A stretch of DNA of 64,000 nt from Mactra quadrangularis (Eukaryota > Mollusca > Bivalvia > Venerida > Mactridae), in contig CM046296.1 of NCBI GenBank assembly GCA_025267735.1, positions 19,308,464 through 19,372,463 on the forward strand, in the 5' to 3' direction. Shown one piece after another: positions 1 to 12,820 of this stretch (its first letter is position 1; every line of letters starts with the position of its first letter). Below the pieces are notes generated by a model. The model was not told the origin of the DNA. It worked only from the letters and a program-made list of their open reading frames with translations, and did no database searches. The translations under genes and the position numbers were made by a program.

Positions 1-1378
1 CTTTTCTGGACATTTGGGTATTATCAGGCTTAGAATACTTATAAGTGAAGCACAAATGGTTTAACATTTAAGGTTCTTGAAATCTACTACGATTATTGTC
101 TTGCAATACATATACAATAAATATACATGTATATAATTGTATATATACATACATGTATATACAGTAGTTTGTAGGCGAGGTGTGAAGGTGTTTCCAGGAA
201 CACGATATTTACATGAAGGTATGATATAGAGATGGGAGGGTTAAATGTACATAAATAGTACAGATGATAACTCTCATAATTATCATTTATTATCAAGCTT
301 GAAGGTGTTTAGGTAAAAATTACACCCTTAAATTATATAAATGAAAATTTCACAGCTAATTTCTATTTTTGAAGAGGGTATCAAAATAGAAATTAACAAA
401 TTGTAAGCAATATGTTCGAGTGAACAACTGGTTTGCTCAATCGTCGGCAACTACAGTACTTTCTTCCGTAACACTCCATAACGCAGCAAAGGCAAGAAAT
501 GCATCGTGGGACAAGTAATGCCGACATTGGGTTTGCGCGAAGTTTTTGTCAAGTCTCATCGAACCTTCGAGCTTTTACTGTACATAGAAACCAAAGTCAC
601 ACTATTTATAATGTATTAAACTAACTATAGTACAATTCTATAAGATTCGTGACTATCTGATTAAGCTAATACATTATTAATTTCATATTAATCAGGTCCT
701 TATGGACGTGATGTTTCTTTGTTCACATCTACAGTAGTTTTCATTCAACTAAACAAACTATAACATTGATAAAAGGGGAAATATTAGAACATACCTTACT
801 TATAATAAGACTTTTCATACAAAAGTAGGGGAAAAAAGGACGAAGCTACATAAATGATTAATATGACCGCCAAAGTTCTATAATTTAAACCCAAAGAGGT
901 TTCTTTGAAAAGATTTTCTTAATTAAAAACGTTACCTTGAAGACGGTATTTTTATGATAAACACATCCGCGTTTTGTTACCCCTACTCGAATGATAAATT
1001 GTCATAGACCTTTTTAGAGCTAGATTGTTTATTCATAATGTACACTCAAATGACAAGGTTAGAGTTTCATCGCTTATTACACATTCTATTTAAACCCACT
1101 ACTTTGAACAACCTACGTTGACTGTAAAATAATCTGTCACATTTACGTCAAATATTCACTCAAGTAAAAATAAAAAATATGAAGAACGCTTCAACAATAT
1201 TTCAAATAAAAGTAGAGCAACTCCTTTCAGGAGTACAAAATGCAAACGTTAGCTGATTTTTTTATCAATGTCTTCAGTTTCTTATCTTTTTTATTTGATT
1301 AATGGTAAAGATAGTTTTTTTTTACATAAATTACAAAAAAAAACATTGTTATGTTCACCTCGCCAGTTATTTGGGCCA

Positions 1379-1550
1379 TGCAGTACATAGTTCCTCTATT
1401 TGGACTATCAAAGTCAATAGTCTTAATACGTGAATTGTCTTAATAGATCTATAGGGACGTTTTCCTTCTCGAATTAAGCATTTGGGACTTAGAAATCGTC
1501 GAAAATAACATAATTTTGCAACAAATAAAGGTAAAAATGCCATCTCCAAT
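1379..1550. repeat. Pogo/Tigger-like MITE, partial
   Basis: Starts CAGTACATAGTTCCTC and shares AATTAAGCATTTGGGACTTA with the other copies. The right end is degraded. Confidence 0.55.
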
Positions 1551-3058
1551 GTTGTATCTATCTTCATCAGCCTAAGTATCAACCATTTCTTTATCTATTC
1601 AGAGTTGCTACTGCGCACGCATCCGCGCATGTATAAAATAGAACGTAATGCCATTTGGATCCAAAGGTCATAATTACTGATCAGCGTATTTAGGAAGGGA
1701 GAGGCAACAAATGAGTGTTTCACAAATGAAATATAACTGATAAAGCCGCGGATTAAGGTTTTGTTTACAATGATAACTGATAAAAAGTTCTAAATTTAAC
1801 ATCGACTAGTTTTTGAACAGCCACAAGGTTAGGTTACTATCTAGAATGAAAATAAAAGCTTGAGAGTGAAGTACGCGCCAATATAGAACAATGTCGCTTG
1901 TAACATGTACAGTGTGATCACTTACATAGGTTGTTGACTGATCGAACTTTAAAAGGTTTTTCAGTATCTTGATACTGATCGATATCGACAAACAATATAA
2001 TTGGTTTTAAAAGTTTGTGTTCATTTTTTGCTTATTTTTAATGGCGTCGCGCCTACCTTGTGTAAAATTATCATTGTGATATATCTGTAAAAATGCTTTC
2101 ATAAAAAGTCTTACTATCAAAAATTGTTAGTGTGTTTTTATGAATTGAAAGTAGACAGTTAGTTGGACAAAATTGTCATTATCAGAACACTGCTGTCAAA
2201 ATGATTCTATACAATTTTGAAAGTTTTGAATAAGTTGATATTTAAGTTTAAATCTGAAAGCAAGCAGTTTTAAATCGCATTTACCATATTGCTCGCCCTA
2301 TTTTGAATAATCTTATAATTTTATGAAATCAACAAAAGGAAGTGTTGTTCACAAGGGTGTTGGGTATTTAAAACGTCAACTCACAGTTAGTGTCGGTCGA
2401 ACACACAATGTTGTTCTTATTTAATGGAGAGCACATGATTATGACTATGATATGTACACATGTGACTAACAGTTTTCAAATGACTCGTCCGTGTACTAAC
2501 TGACATTTCATGTAACACTAAGAACAAATAAATACAGACAATGAAAAAAATGTCCATATTTTTACTCCATTGTCTACGGTTCAAAATGCCTATAAGGTAG
2601 CTCAGTGCAGCATTCGCTTGACAGTTGTGGTTTGTAATACGAAGATTTTAGACGTAAAACTAAAGACTCGCCGCCTCCGTAGTACCAGTCATGCGGCAAA
2701 ACGCTTTGTAGCGCATCGTATAAAACTATTGTTGTATTTTATAAATGTATACCGTTTATAACGTAAATATACATAATTGTGATGTAACAAAGCGGTTACA
2801 ATATTATCCTTGTTTGTTATTTTATTGTATACATCTAAATTTTTGGTCACATTTAATGGTCAACTGTTTATTTTCTCATAGGAAATATCAAACACCATTT
2901 TCGGTTGAATTTATCCTGTTATATTGTCTTCTTGTGACAACAAAGCGTCATTTTTGGTATGGTCCCATGTTTCTTCGAACATTTGCATTAATTATTTTTA
3001 ATAAGTGTGTATGAGCCTAAAGATAATGTAACTTTAAAGCCATAAGAACACACTGATT

Positions 3059-3177
3059 CTCGCCCGGGAATCGAATCTACGATATCTAAATATTTATTTA
3101 TCTAAGTCTACTGATCTAGGGGTCGTAGATTCGATTCGATATATATATATGTGCTACTGACTGAACTAGCCGGGCGA
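3059..3177 (-). repeat. tRNA-like fragment with an internal inverted repeat
   Basis: On the minus strand the ends read GCCCGGCTAGTTCAGTCAGT and GATTCGATTCCCGGGCG, like the two ends of a tRNA. The middle contains a 15-bp inverted repeat (GAATCGAATCTACGA at 3068-3082 against 3123-3138) and an AT-rich insert. Confidence 0.45.
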
Positions 3178-3373
3178 TTAGATGAATATATACAAGTTTT
3201 CTAAAAGGAGGACATGACATTACAAAGTAAGCAAGTCTTATTTACATGTTAGTTTACAGTACAACTATACAAAGAGGGGTATGTAGGTCATTAATGTTGA
3301 ATTTATCAATTATACATTAGGTGTTAGACATTCATATAACAAAGTTGATAAAAAGTAAACCACTGTACGTGTA

Positions 3374-4136
3374 GAGTGTCCACTGAAAGTTGGGAGACCT
3401 TCCACTTTGTATGTCCTAACAACTTAATATATTGAAAATTTGATAACTTTTTATATGTATTTTGAAATGCTTATACGTTCTGGTTTATTTTTGTACAATT
3501 CGATTTACAGTTGAAACAACTAAAGAACCTAACAAAATATGATACAGAAAAGGAATAAGGGACCTTTGTCAGTTGTTTCCCCATGTATACTCTTCAAATA
3601 GGTAGGTCCAATTAGTTTGATTACTCTGAATTTACCCTTATAGTTCAATGTCAATTTTCTGAAATTAATCTTAAATAACTTTTTCGTAAATCATTTAATT
3701 TGTTTGAAATTCAAATTAAGTATTTTTAGGGCAAAGAACACTCTAAATTTCATCCCTTCTGTTAATTTCTTAATTACCAAGAAAGATATTAGATGAAATA
3801 TTTTGTTATCCTTGCATAGGAATTCAATGATAAAATCTGAGGATTTCAACTGTAAGGACCTACTTAACAATTGGATTGCTTCAGATTTTATCAGGGAAAG
3901 ATAACTGACTAAAAATCCTAATTATATTGATAATGATTTTTGGATGTTTTGGAACGTCAAATGCTGAATCTTATAAATGTGATGAATACATGGAATTTGA
4001 TTTCTTTTTTATTGCCAGCAATATTTAATATATTTAAAGAAATATTTTAAATGGTGATTCTCCAAAATAACGCAGATCTAAGAACTTCAGTAGAATTTCA
4101 GTAGATTTTTCGTCTCCAAACTTATAGTGGGCACTG
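3374..4136. mobile_element. Diverged mariner-like element, CAGTACC family
   Basis: Left end GAGTGTCCACTGAAAGTTGG and right end CCAAACTTATAGTGGGCACT are inverted and diverged versions of the ends at 62.8 kb, with TA flanks. It is longer than the other two copies and may contain a nested insertion. Confidence 0.5.
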
Positions 4137-4388
4137 TACATACAAGTTAAATTACTTAGACTGGTGACTAATATTTCTGTTTTCATTATAACGTTTCACT
4201 TAGAAAGTATAGAAAGCTAAAAAGCTTAGATATGGATGAATGAAATATACCAATATATCACCATGGTGATAAGCTGTGACATTTTTAATATTAATACATT
4301 TTGTACGTAGGAAACAATATGATGGCTTAAGTATTACCATAGGTGATCACTGTACTTTCTAGAGTTTTTAACTTCATACTTGCTTATA

Positions 4389-4556
4389 CAGTAGAGGTCC
4401 ACTATTTAGACCATCAAATGCAATGGTCTTTTTAGCGAAACGGTCTTATTATAGGGATCATTTTCTCAAAATATAAAGCATTTGGGTCTTAATAATTGTA
4501 AAAAAATCGCATTTCTTTAAAATAACCAAGGTGGTCCTTATAGCGGGAGTTTTTTG
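4389..4556. mobile_element. Pogo/Tigger-like MITE, first of an abutting pair
   Basis: CAGTAGAGGTCCACTATTTA at the left and CCTTATAGCGGGAGTTTTTT at the right, with TA on both sides. It shares its right TA with the next element. Confidence 0.75.
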
Positions 4557-4558
4557 TA

Positions 4559-4728
4559 CAGTAAATTTCTACTATTAGGACCGTCGAATTCGATGGTCTA
4601 GATAGCGAAATGGTTTTACTTTGGGGATATTCTCCATCCCAAATTAAGCATTTGCGACTAAAACAGATCGTCAAAATTTGGATTTTAATAATTAAGGTGA
4701 TCTTTACACCTACATCAGAACGTTACTG
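4559..4728. mobile_element. Pogo/Tigger-like MITE, second of an abutting pair
   Basis: Starts CAGTAAATTTCTACTATTAG directly after the TA of its neighbour and ends in GTTACTG followed by TA. Same internal text (AAATTAAGCATTTG). Confidence 0.7.
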
Positions 4729-4813
4729 TACGTTTATTTCGTGTCCTGTGACACTGACCAACAATCACCTGCAGGTCAGTCGACTGTTTTAGGGAATACG
4801 AGCAGATTTTACA

Positions 4814-4827
4814 GGGGGGGGGGGGGG
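4814..4827 (+). repeat. G14 homopolymer
   Basis: Fourteen consecutive G in an AT-rich region, right after TTTTACA. It may be length-polymorphic or an assembly weak point. Confidence 0.8.
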
Positions 4828-5952
4828 TCTAATGCAATTTAAATTAGGTGAAATATAAATTGACTGCTATTGAGAGGTTTCTGGTAGTATGCGTCTAATA
4901 ATTGTTTTGTAGGGTGGAACCTGCTGTTTACAAGTTATCGAATGACTCAATTTAATTTAATTTAAATGTGCAACTATGAGGTTAAAACTGTCTGGTGTAT
5001 GTTATTAGGCTATTACGAGGGGAGACTGTCTGAGTACAGTATTTTTGTATATTTTTAATTAAAATAAGGCGAAGCCACGAGTAACTTACTACACTGTGCC
5101 ATACTGAAATATACGCATTACTTTTATTTTTAACATTTTATGTCAATATATTGGGATTTTTTTAAATAATGTAATAATACACGGAGAATATGTTAGTTAG
5201 TTAAATAATAAACAAAACATGTGATATTTAAATATTGGACAATAAGTTGTTTGAGTGATCACTATCTAAATACATGAATTTATATGAATAATTTAATATA
5301 TGCATTTAAATACACTGTTCAAATATTACATTCATTTACAATACTTTGTTATACAAGCAAGAATATGCACATGTAGTCTGCCATGTTGTCAATAAGGAGT
5401 GTCCTTCATGTATAAAAAATTCGTCGGTTACTAGTGGAAATGGTAAGTAAGTACTTGCAAGAAAAGGTGTCAACGAACGCTGGTAAGGAGAACCGAACGC
5501 TAAAAAAACAAAACATGATCAATGATCAACCGTATAAAACCCTATCAAACACACAGGAAACAAATTAAGCCACGATAAAGGGGACTTGCTTTGAATTTTA
5601 AGTAGAATTCTTCTAGTGCCATTTTACAGTCATAATATATGGCATACTATATTTGAAAGTCATTATAAATCGTTATAAAAATATTTTTATTCATAGCATT
5701 AGGTTGGCTAAGTCTGCATGGATTAGATTTATAAAACATTATGTTACATAATAATTACTGAAGAGTTTTAATGAAAGTGAGTTATTATCTCCCTTCGATA
5801 TAAAAACGGTGTAAATTTGTTCATACAAAATAAATAATTACAGAATTTGACATAGGGGAAGAAATGCTATGAACAATTAGATACCAGTTTGCTTAAACTG
5901 TTTGTGATTATAAACATGCATGTAGTTTAGTATATGTGAACTCTACCTTAAG

Positions 5953-6431
5953 TTAGAACAGGGATTTTTTATAACAGGGATTTGTAATGACAAAGATTTT
6001 CATCAAATTTTACTGTCTTCGCTATTATTTCGGCCCATATGGATAACAAGTATTACAAGTTTAAATAGAGATATTCACATGAAATTTTGTACCAGTTCCA
6101 TTCAAATTAACATAAAGGTTAGGAAAATGTGTTTCTAAATGATTTTGAGGTAAATTACGTTTACAAAATAATGCATTGTCCCGCTGATCTGCCATCTTTA
6201 GCTCTATTTTACACCACCTAAAGTCATATTTTCGGTCATAATTGCGACAAACTTTGTCAAAAAACTTCTGAAACATTTTAAGCTGCGTGGAAGACGTGAA
6301 CAAAAACATAATTTTTAAACTCTCTAGATAGTTTGTACAGTCTGCTTCAGCCAGTTAAATACAGTGAAGACAGTGGAAATTCAAAAAAGCACTTCGTTAC
6401 AAATCCCTGTTACATAGAATCCCTGGTTAGA
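5953..6431. mobile_element. MITE with AACAGGGATT ends
   Basis: Inverted ends of about 34 bp (TTAGAACAGGGATTTTTTAT... and ...ACATAGAATCCCTGGTTAG), both carrying an AACAGGGATTTGTAA unit. The open frame of 82 codons inside (6061-6309, -) has no recognisable product. Confidence 0.65.
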
Positions 6432-7267
6432 AAAATACAACATTTATTTAATTACAACCACAATAGAGACTAACCATTCGGTAAAATATAACATTCCCTT
6501 TCAACCTACATTAATATACCAGCTATGGTTATTAGTATTTGATTAATGAGGGTCTAATGACCTATTTATAAGTACATTGATAAATGGACACAGCATACAG
6601 TGTACTTTTATTGGACATAAAAGTGTAACCACAAAACCAGGATACGAACATTAACATAACAAATGAAATACAACAAGACGCATATATTTGTATGGGGTTT
6701 CTAAGGCACAACGATGCTTATTTGTCTACTGTAAATAACCAACATTTATTTTGTTGCGTACATGTTCAAGTAAGTTGTTTTTCGTCCCAAAACTTTTCGT
6801 ATCGTGGTATTCGCAGAAATACTTTTTCAAAAGTATTTTTTTGCGAAAACCAAGGTACGTAAAGTTTGGTGTGTGTTGAAGTAAGTACATGTATAACAAA
6901 ACTAATTACAGATCAGTGTCAAAAATATACGCGCATACAATATATGTAGTAATGAAATACCTTCATGCAACGAGGTTAAATTACATTGTTGTCGGTTTTA
7001 GTTGCCGGAATTATTTTTAATGTCATTTCTTATTGAAAACATGTGACTAAATGATTTGCTTCTAAGTCACAAAATTTAAATGCTTAGGAAAGCGTGTACA
7101 TTGATTATCCCATTTGAGGGTTGTTCAAGTTGTAGGTCAGTATTGTTTATTTAGGGATATATGGTTTTAAATAAATTAACATTATTAAGGCTGTTAAGTA
7201 TATGTAAGATATATGTATACATGTATATATACATGAACAATTTATGTCGTACTGTTTACTCATATAT

Positions 7268-7524
7268 TGTGCGAAAATTTTGACCCCGACCTGACCTTTA
7301 TGCAAGAATATTCATTACATTGAATACGAATGTAGTATTAATGTTCGATTAAAGCGTGACCGTGAGGATTATGAGTTAAAACTTAACACACAAACATACT
7401 TCTATAATTTTACGATCGCTGTCGAAGTGTAGAATAGGCGTGGTACTTACTTTCGTCGGGATATGTGTAGATAATTATTAGATGCAAATGTGAAACGTCA
7501 GATCGGGGTCAATATTTACGCACT
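7268..7524. mobile_element. MITE with GTGCG...CGCAC ends, copy 1
   Basis: TTTGACCCCGACCTGACC near the left end and GATCGGGGTCAAT near the right end are inverted. The interior matches the element at 60.2 kb in opposite orientation (TACGAATGTAGTATTAATG). Confidence 0.75.
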
Positions 7525-8375
7525 TTACGTCATAGCAAGACATACTCATTTATTAAAGTAAATATATTTTGTAAATGTATCGCATAATGTATGTCTTTAA
7601 TAAAGTATGTAAGTATATATCAAGCGATACTTTATCTCATGAGGTTACTTATATATATAATGTGTTTACTCGTACGCTACGTACATGATACTATTCCGAA
7701 TAAAGATGCTGTTCTGTGATGTTTAGGTTGTTGTAAAATTGTTCTTAGTAAAATTACTAATAATTTGAAAGTAACCAGATCCTTGGAGCTTTAATTTCCT
7801 TTATATTGATATCAATGTACAACAATACACATATTAGTTCTACATTACTGACAAAACATATAACATAAAGTGCCAACCAAAAGTTTATAGATAATGGGTT
7901 TTTATTAAAAGTCTACAATTTCAATTCAGTCGTATACCATTCGAAAAATAGTGTTAACTTTCTGTTTGATACGAAATGGAGTAAAATAACATGGTTCTTA
8001 AAGTTACTTGACCTGTTTAGTAACCGTTAAAACAAAAGAATGCACGACACAAAATACCAGTAGTGTGGAATAAACAGATAGAGACAGTAATTGCCTGCAT
8101 GCCTAGGTTAAAACAGGGCATGCTATATTGAGGTGTACACGAAGGCAAGTTATACTGTACTACTATATGATATGCTACATCGATCTATTTTGGTATGAAA
8201 TACCTCAGTATCTATGACAGACAACAATGATAATGATGCATATTTAAATAGTATATAAATTATAGCTCATCGATACGGTTCACTCCAAAAAGTTCTTGGC
8301 CAATAAAATATGTGAGAAATACTGATCAAGGGTACTGTAATGTAAGCTTATTAATGCTGGGGTTTGAATTTATTC

Positions 8376-8588
8376 TTTTTTACGTCGTATTCAACAGGTA
8401 ATATATACGACGGCCAGCTCTTCCTACTATAGGTTTCTTGGACACTTTTCTATCACCAGTACTTACTTACCCTACCACGAGGCCGACTACTCATGTATAG
8501 GGTATGACCTACCGCGATCGGGCTCAAACCCGCGATCTCCGGATTCGAAGTCAGACATGCTAACCACTACGCCACGGCCGCGGCTTTG
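8376..8588 (-). repeat. tRNA-derived SINE, family C
   Basis: tRNA-like head on the minus strand (GGCGTAGTGGTTAGCATG as A box, GGGTTTGAGCCC as B box) with a short body unlike families A and B in part. Flanked by the 10-bp direct repeat GAATTTATTC (8366-8375 and 8589-8598). Confidence 0.85.
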
Positions 8589-9454
8589 GAATTTATTCAG
8601 ATGACTCGTTGTTTCTTTATTTTATCAGTAAATGTGAATTAGTTTAGCATTAGAACAGAAATGTGTCCACGGGGACTTTTGGAGAACACAATATGGTGAT
8701 CATTATTAAATCACTTAACATGGTTACACTACTATAATTAGTAAGAACGATTAGTAAGAAGTATAGTAAGAACGATTTTAACTAAATGTAAACAACTAAG
8801 GTCCAAAATTAGCACTTATATTTTTACTAAAGGGGTTTCATTTCAATAACCAAATCCATGATAGGTGACAAACTTCTATGATAGAGGGTTTGGAACTTTC
8901 AGACCCCGGGGTAAGCTAACATCTTAGTTATGTCATTTTTAAAATTATATGTCATCATCTTAGAAAACAAATGATTTCATGCTATATTTGTGAAAAATGC
9001 AAAAACGAAATAAAACAAACACACTATTCGTCAATTTTGGAATAACTTCTATTCCAATCCGTAAGTTTAGAAAATGAATTTTACATGTGGCTATGCAACT
9101 TTTGAAAATATGTTTTCTGAGCTCACTCGTTGGAATTAACACGATATTAAACCAAAGTCGCAGACTATTTACTAGATCTTAGTATCATCAAAGTGCGTGT
9201 ATTCTATCCTAGTCATGTCATACATTTTTATTAACTTTACTTGTTTTGTCTAGATTAGGGTTCCGTTTATAAACGGACTCGCACTTTTAAATTTATCTTA
9301 CAATAAAAGATTGGTGTCACTTATTATGATTTTAAAAGTAGATCATCTTAGTACACGTGCACTAAAACTTTAATCAGTACTGACTGTTGATATACAACAT
9401 AAATGTACATATTTGGTGGCTTTTTGTATAGCTTGCTTCATCTTCTTTTAAACT

Positions 9455-9588
9455 ATAGAGGAGTTCCACTATACGGCTAATGGAGCTCGATGGTCTTAAT
9501 AGCGGAGTGGTCTTAATACATGGGAAATCGTCACAAATCACTGGATTTTTGCAATAACCAAAGTGGTGCTTATAGCGGATCTTTCCTG
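9455..9588. mobile_element. Pogo/Tigger-like MITE
   Basis: Contains GATGGTCTTAATAGCGGAGT and GCAATAACCAAAGTGGT and ends CCTG followed by TA. Confidence 0.65.
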
Positions 9589-10109
9589 TATAAAGAAACG
9601 TGCAATTTGTGAAGTCATTTCATTCAATGTCAATTTATTGAATCATAATTTTCAATTAAATGTTAAACAGTTGAACAGACATACTTATTGTACGTGTGTT
9701 TATGTCATTAAAGATAACTCATATAGTCAAAATGCAAACATGTATATTTCATTATGGATTATGTTATAATACTGGATTAGAAAACGAAAGGTCTTAGGTA
9801 TGAGACCCAGTGGGGGTTACTGCACATTTCTTTGAGCACAAGATGCGGACAGTTCGCATAACCAGTGTTTATGGGATTCCCCTGTATGCTAGTACCTGAC
9901 TCATATTCTTCGTAAGCAACTGTCTATTTTCTCGCCAACAGCCATAGTTAGTCGCTATAAGCTCTAACTCTATCATGTTTGTCGTGTAATCTAAGTGATG
10001 GACCTTAACCACTCACCCATAGAGACAACTCAACTCACATGTAAAAATGATCATATCTAAGAATAATATATACACCATACAATATCTATGTATAGGTTAA
10101 GTATCTTAC

Positions 10110-10420
10110 CTCATCAAAGCAAGAATAATCCTGAATCCTCCGGCAATTCTCATGGCTTTATGAAGCCCAGTGTTACCCAGGTTATCCTGGGCATCAATGT
10201 CGATGTCTTTACATACTAACATGTACACTCCGGACACAGTTTGACCAGTGATAAAACGGTCACCCCGCTCAATTATCAAATGAAGTAGGGTGCCACCGGT
10301 TTCCTCATCTCTGACATTTGGGTCTTTCCCACTTTTCAGATAGTCCATCAAAGCCTTCAGAATAGCCTCTGTGGTCCCAGTCTGAATAATTTTGTACAAT
10401 TTTAATTTTCTCAAGCTCAT
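10110..10420 (-). CDS. Ankyrin-repeat protein, first coding exon (partial gene)
   Basis: ATG at 10420 opens 103 codons plus two bases before a clear donor (ATGAG|GTAAGA). Residues about 35-55 (NVRDEETGGTLLHLIIERGD) and 78-98 (AQDNLGNTGLHKAMRIAGG) show the ankyrin TxLHxA core; the spacing between them is longer than one 33-residue repeat. The N-terminus (MSLRKLKLYKIIQTGTTEAI) is a helix-like cap with no signal peptide. The remaining exons must lie at lower coordinates, in 1-10105 or beyond the window; I could not recognise them. The target or pathway is unknown. Confidence 0.75.
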
Positions 10421-12565
10421 TGTGAAAGCTTAAAGTTTCGCGAAGATTACAAAATCAACCAAACTCTTACTATTCACCACTTCAATATATAAATAATGTA
10501 CTAAAATATCACGTAGAATTTAAAACCAATTTTTTGCGTATCACACAATGCCTATTTTTACGTCCGTATAAGAAGATTGAAAAATATCCAACATGAAAGC
10601 TAACTTTGTATTAGCGATAAAAGTAAATATAGATTCAGTACAGTATTTATGTTATCCATACATGTCTACAACAGGTAAAAACAGGTGTGTTTTATCACTG
10701 TATTTATACACATATATAGAGTTTTGTCAAGTTAAATGTCGCTGTAAATGTAACCAATAAACACTTCGTATATTCCAAACAACTCAGCTTCCAAATGAAT
10801 CAATAATATTCTCGGAAAAACACGGGTTTTATCGACCGTTTAGAACGGGTTTTAGACGCGTCTTTAAACTTGTTACGCTGAATCAAAATGGTAGACCTAA
10901 ATATTTTTACCTATCAATACATGGTCTTAAGCTTTCTATTTTACCTTTCACGACGATCGGTGAAGCGATAAATTATTGAATATCGCGAGAGTCTCGTATC
11001 CGCTCGTCTGGAACGGTGAATACACTAATGAAAACGCCACGGGGTTAAGATATGTGAACATTCAGTATTTTTATGTATATATCTTACATTTTGTCTTTGT
11101 ATCTTCACTATTCGAAAACATGTACAAGCTTTTTTCTTCAAATATTTTTCTACTCTCAGTTTAAGCTTTGTAGGTCATGTATTGTAAAACTCAAATGGAT
11201 AAAGCGTTTACAAGTTGTATGAAAGTAAAGCGAGCATAATTCCAAATACATATTGGCACAAGGCTCGACATCAAAGATCGTCCGAATGCCCCTGACGAAC
11301 ACTATTTGGGTTCAGGCAAGCTGCCACTGCTAGTAAACATTTGGCTCGGGCAAGTAAAACATATAGCTGGTTGCCCAACGGTCAACCTATACTATTATAG
11401 CCCCATCTGAGTTTTAATCCTCACGTGCGTGACAAATTGGACTGGAAACTCTGTGATCATATTATTTCATTTCAGATGACCATGTCATGGAAACAAAGGT
11501 TATTCGATATGATCTTACATACATGTACATAGCGTCTATGGTTAAGGGCCGTTTCAGCCGCCATTGCATTATCAGCTTCATGTATTACCAGCATTCGTGA
11601 TATCAATTTCGTATGATGTCAGAAAATCAAAAGAACTCTTTAAGCCATATAGACGAACAGTTTTAGCAGTAAGCAAAACTATCTTTCATTCTTTCTAAAC
11701 TGGTAAGTAACTTTCTATCACATCAAAGTGTTCGACAGCTCGACAATTTTGGTTGGTATTAACTTAATCAGAATACTTGCTCATTCAATTAAGCTTTTCT
11801 TTCCTCTTCTTCTCATTTTCATGTAAGTTGGTTTCACTCTGGAGCGATGTCGTACATGGGTTAAGAGTTTTTGTAAGGAAAGGGCTTGTTAAAATTTGGT
11901 ACTTCTGAACATTCTGTGCGTTCTTTATATTATTTACTATATTACTTTCGTGAACTTGGGTTAAATTCATCATTTTCTAAATAATTTAACTCCAGTTGTT
12001 CTTTAGTTTCTCTTGTTTTCGTTACAAGATTTAAATTATTGCTGGAGACTTTTTGTTAGCGATTCCAAGTACTGGACTTACAAATGTATATAGGGATTGC
12101 CGTTGGTGATGTATTTACGAGTCAATACTTTCTAAAGTGTTGAAAAACACCATTCGTTTCCATAGCAACACAATGGTCAATTACTATAGAAAAATATTCT
12201 TTTAAATCAATATTGATTATCACACATTTTTTCTTGTTTACCTTACATTTATTCATTCCTCGAAACTATGAGAGAGAGAGAGTGTTTGTCGAAAATAGGC
12301 GCATTGTAATTATGAGACTCGTCTGAGTTGATGCTGACAAAAATGTTAACTAACTTAAAGTTGGGTAACAAGTGGGCTAATCATATATAATCGCCATCGA
12401 CTGATTGATATAGGATAATCTGTAATATGGGTTATCCAATATGTTAATATAATCAATTATCACGTAATTAAAAAAATACTTTTAGACATTTACTATCAAA
12501 CTTTGTATAGTAAAATCAACGATTCACAAGACTTCACTATTATAGAGTATATCTCATGAAAAGCA

Positions 12566-12820
12566 TAGGCGGATCTAGCGGGGGTCATGGGGGGTCCGCC
12601 CCCCCCTAGAATTTCAAAAATGTACCTGTCCATTAGTGTATATCTTGACTGTATGTCATTTTCAAGTAGCATGAAGCAATTTTTCTCGGTGCTTAAGATA
12701 GATTTAATGGTTATATAGTTTTTATTGTTAATATGTTGCATTATTCTGCAAAATGTGTATAATGTGGTTGTGGTTCGAAAGTTTGGACCTCCCTAGAAAT
12801 AAATCCTGGATCCGCCCCTG
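12566..12820. mobile_element. Short element with GGCGGATC ends
   Basis: Left AGGCGGATCTAGCGGGGGTC, right AATCCTGGATCCGCCCCTG. The inverted GGCGGATC(T/C)AG ends and C/G-rich tracts are widespread in invertebrate DNA transposons. No coding capacity. Confidence 0.55.

Larger units (their letters stand above)
1..10109. other. No gene recognised; repeats only
   Basis: Open frames here are short and AT-driven. Apart from the repeats listed separately I see AT microsatellite-like text at 104-165 and nothing with protein-family character. The downstream exons of the ankyrin gene could be hidden here. Confidence 0.5.
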
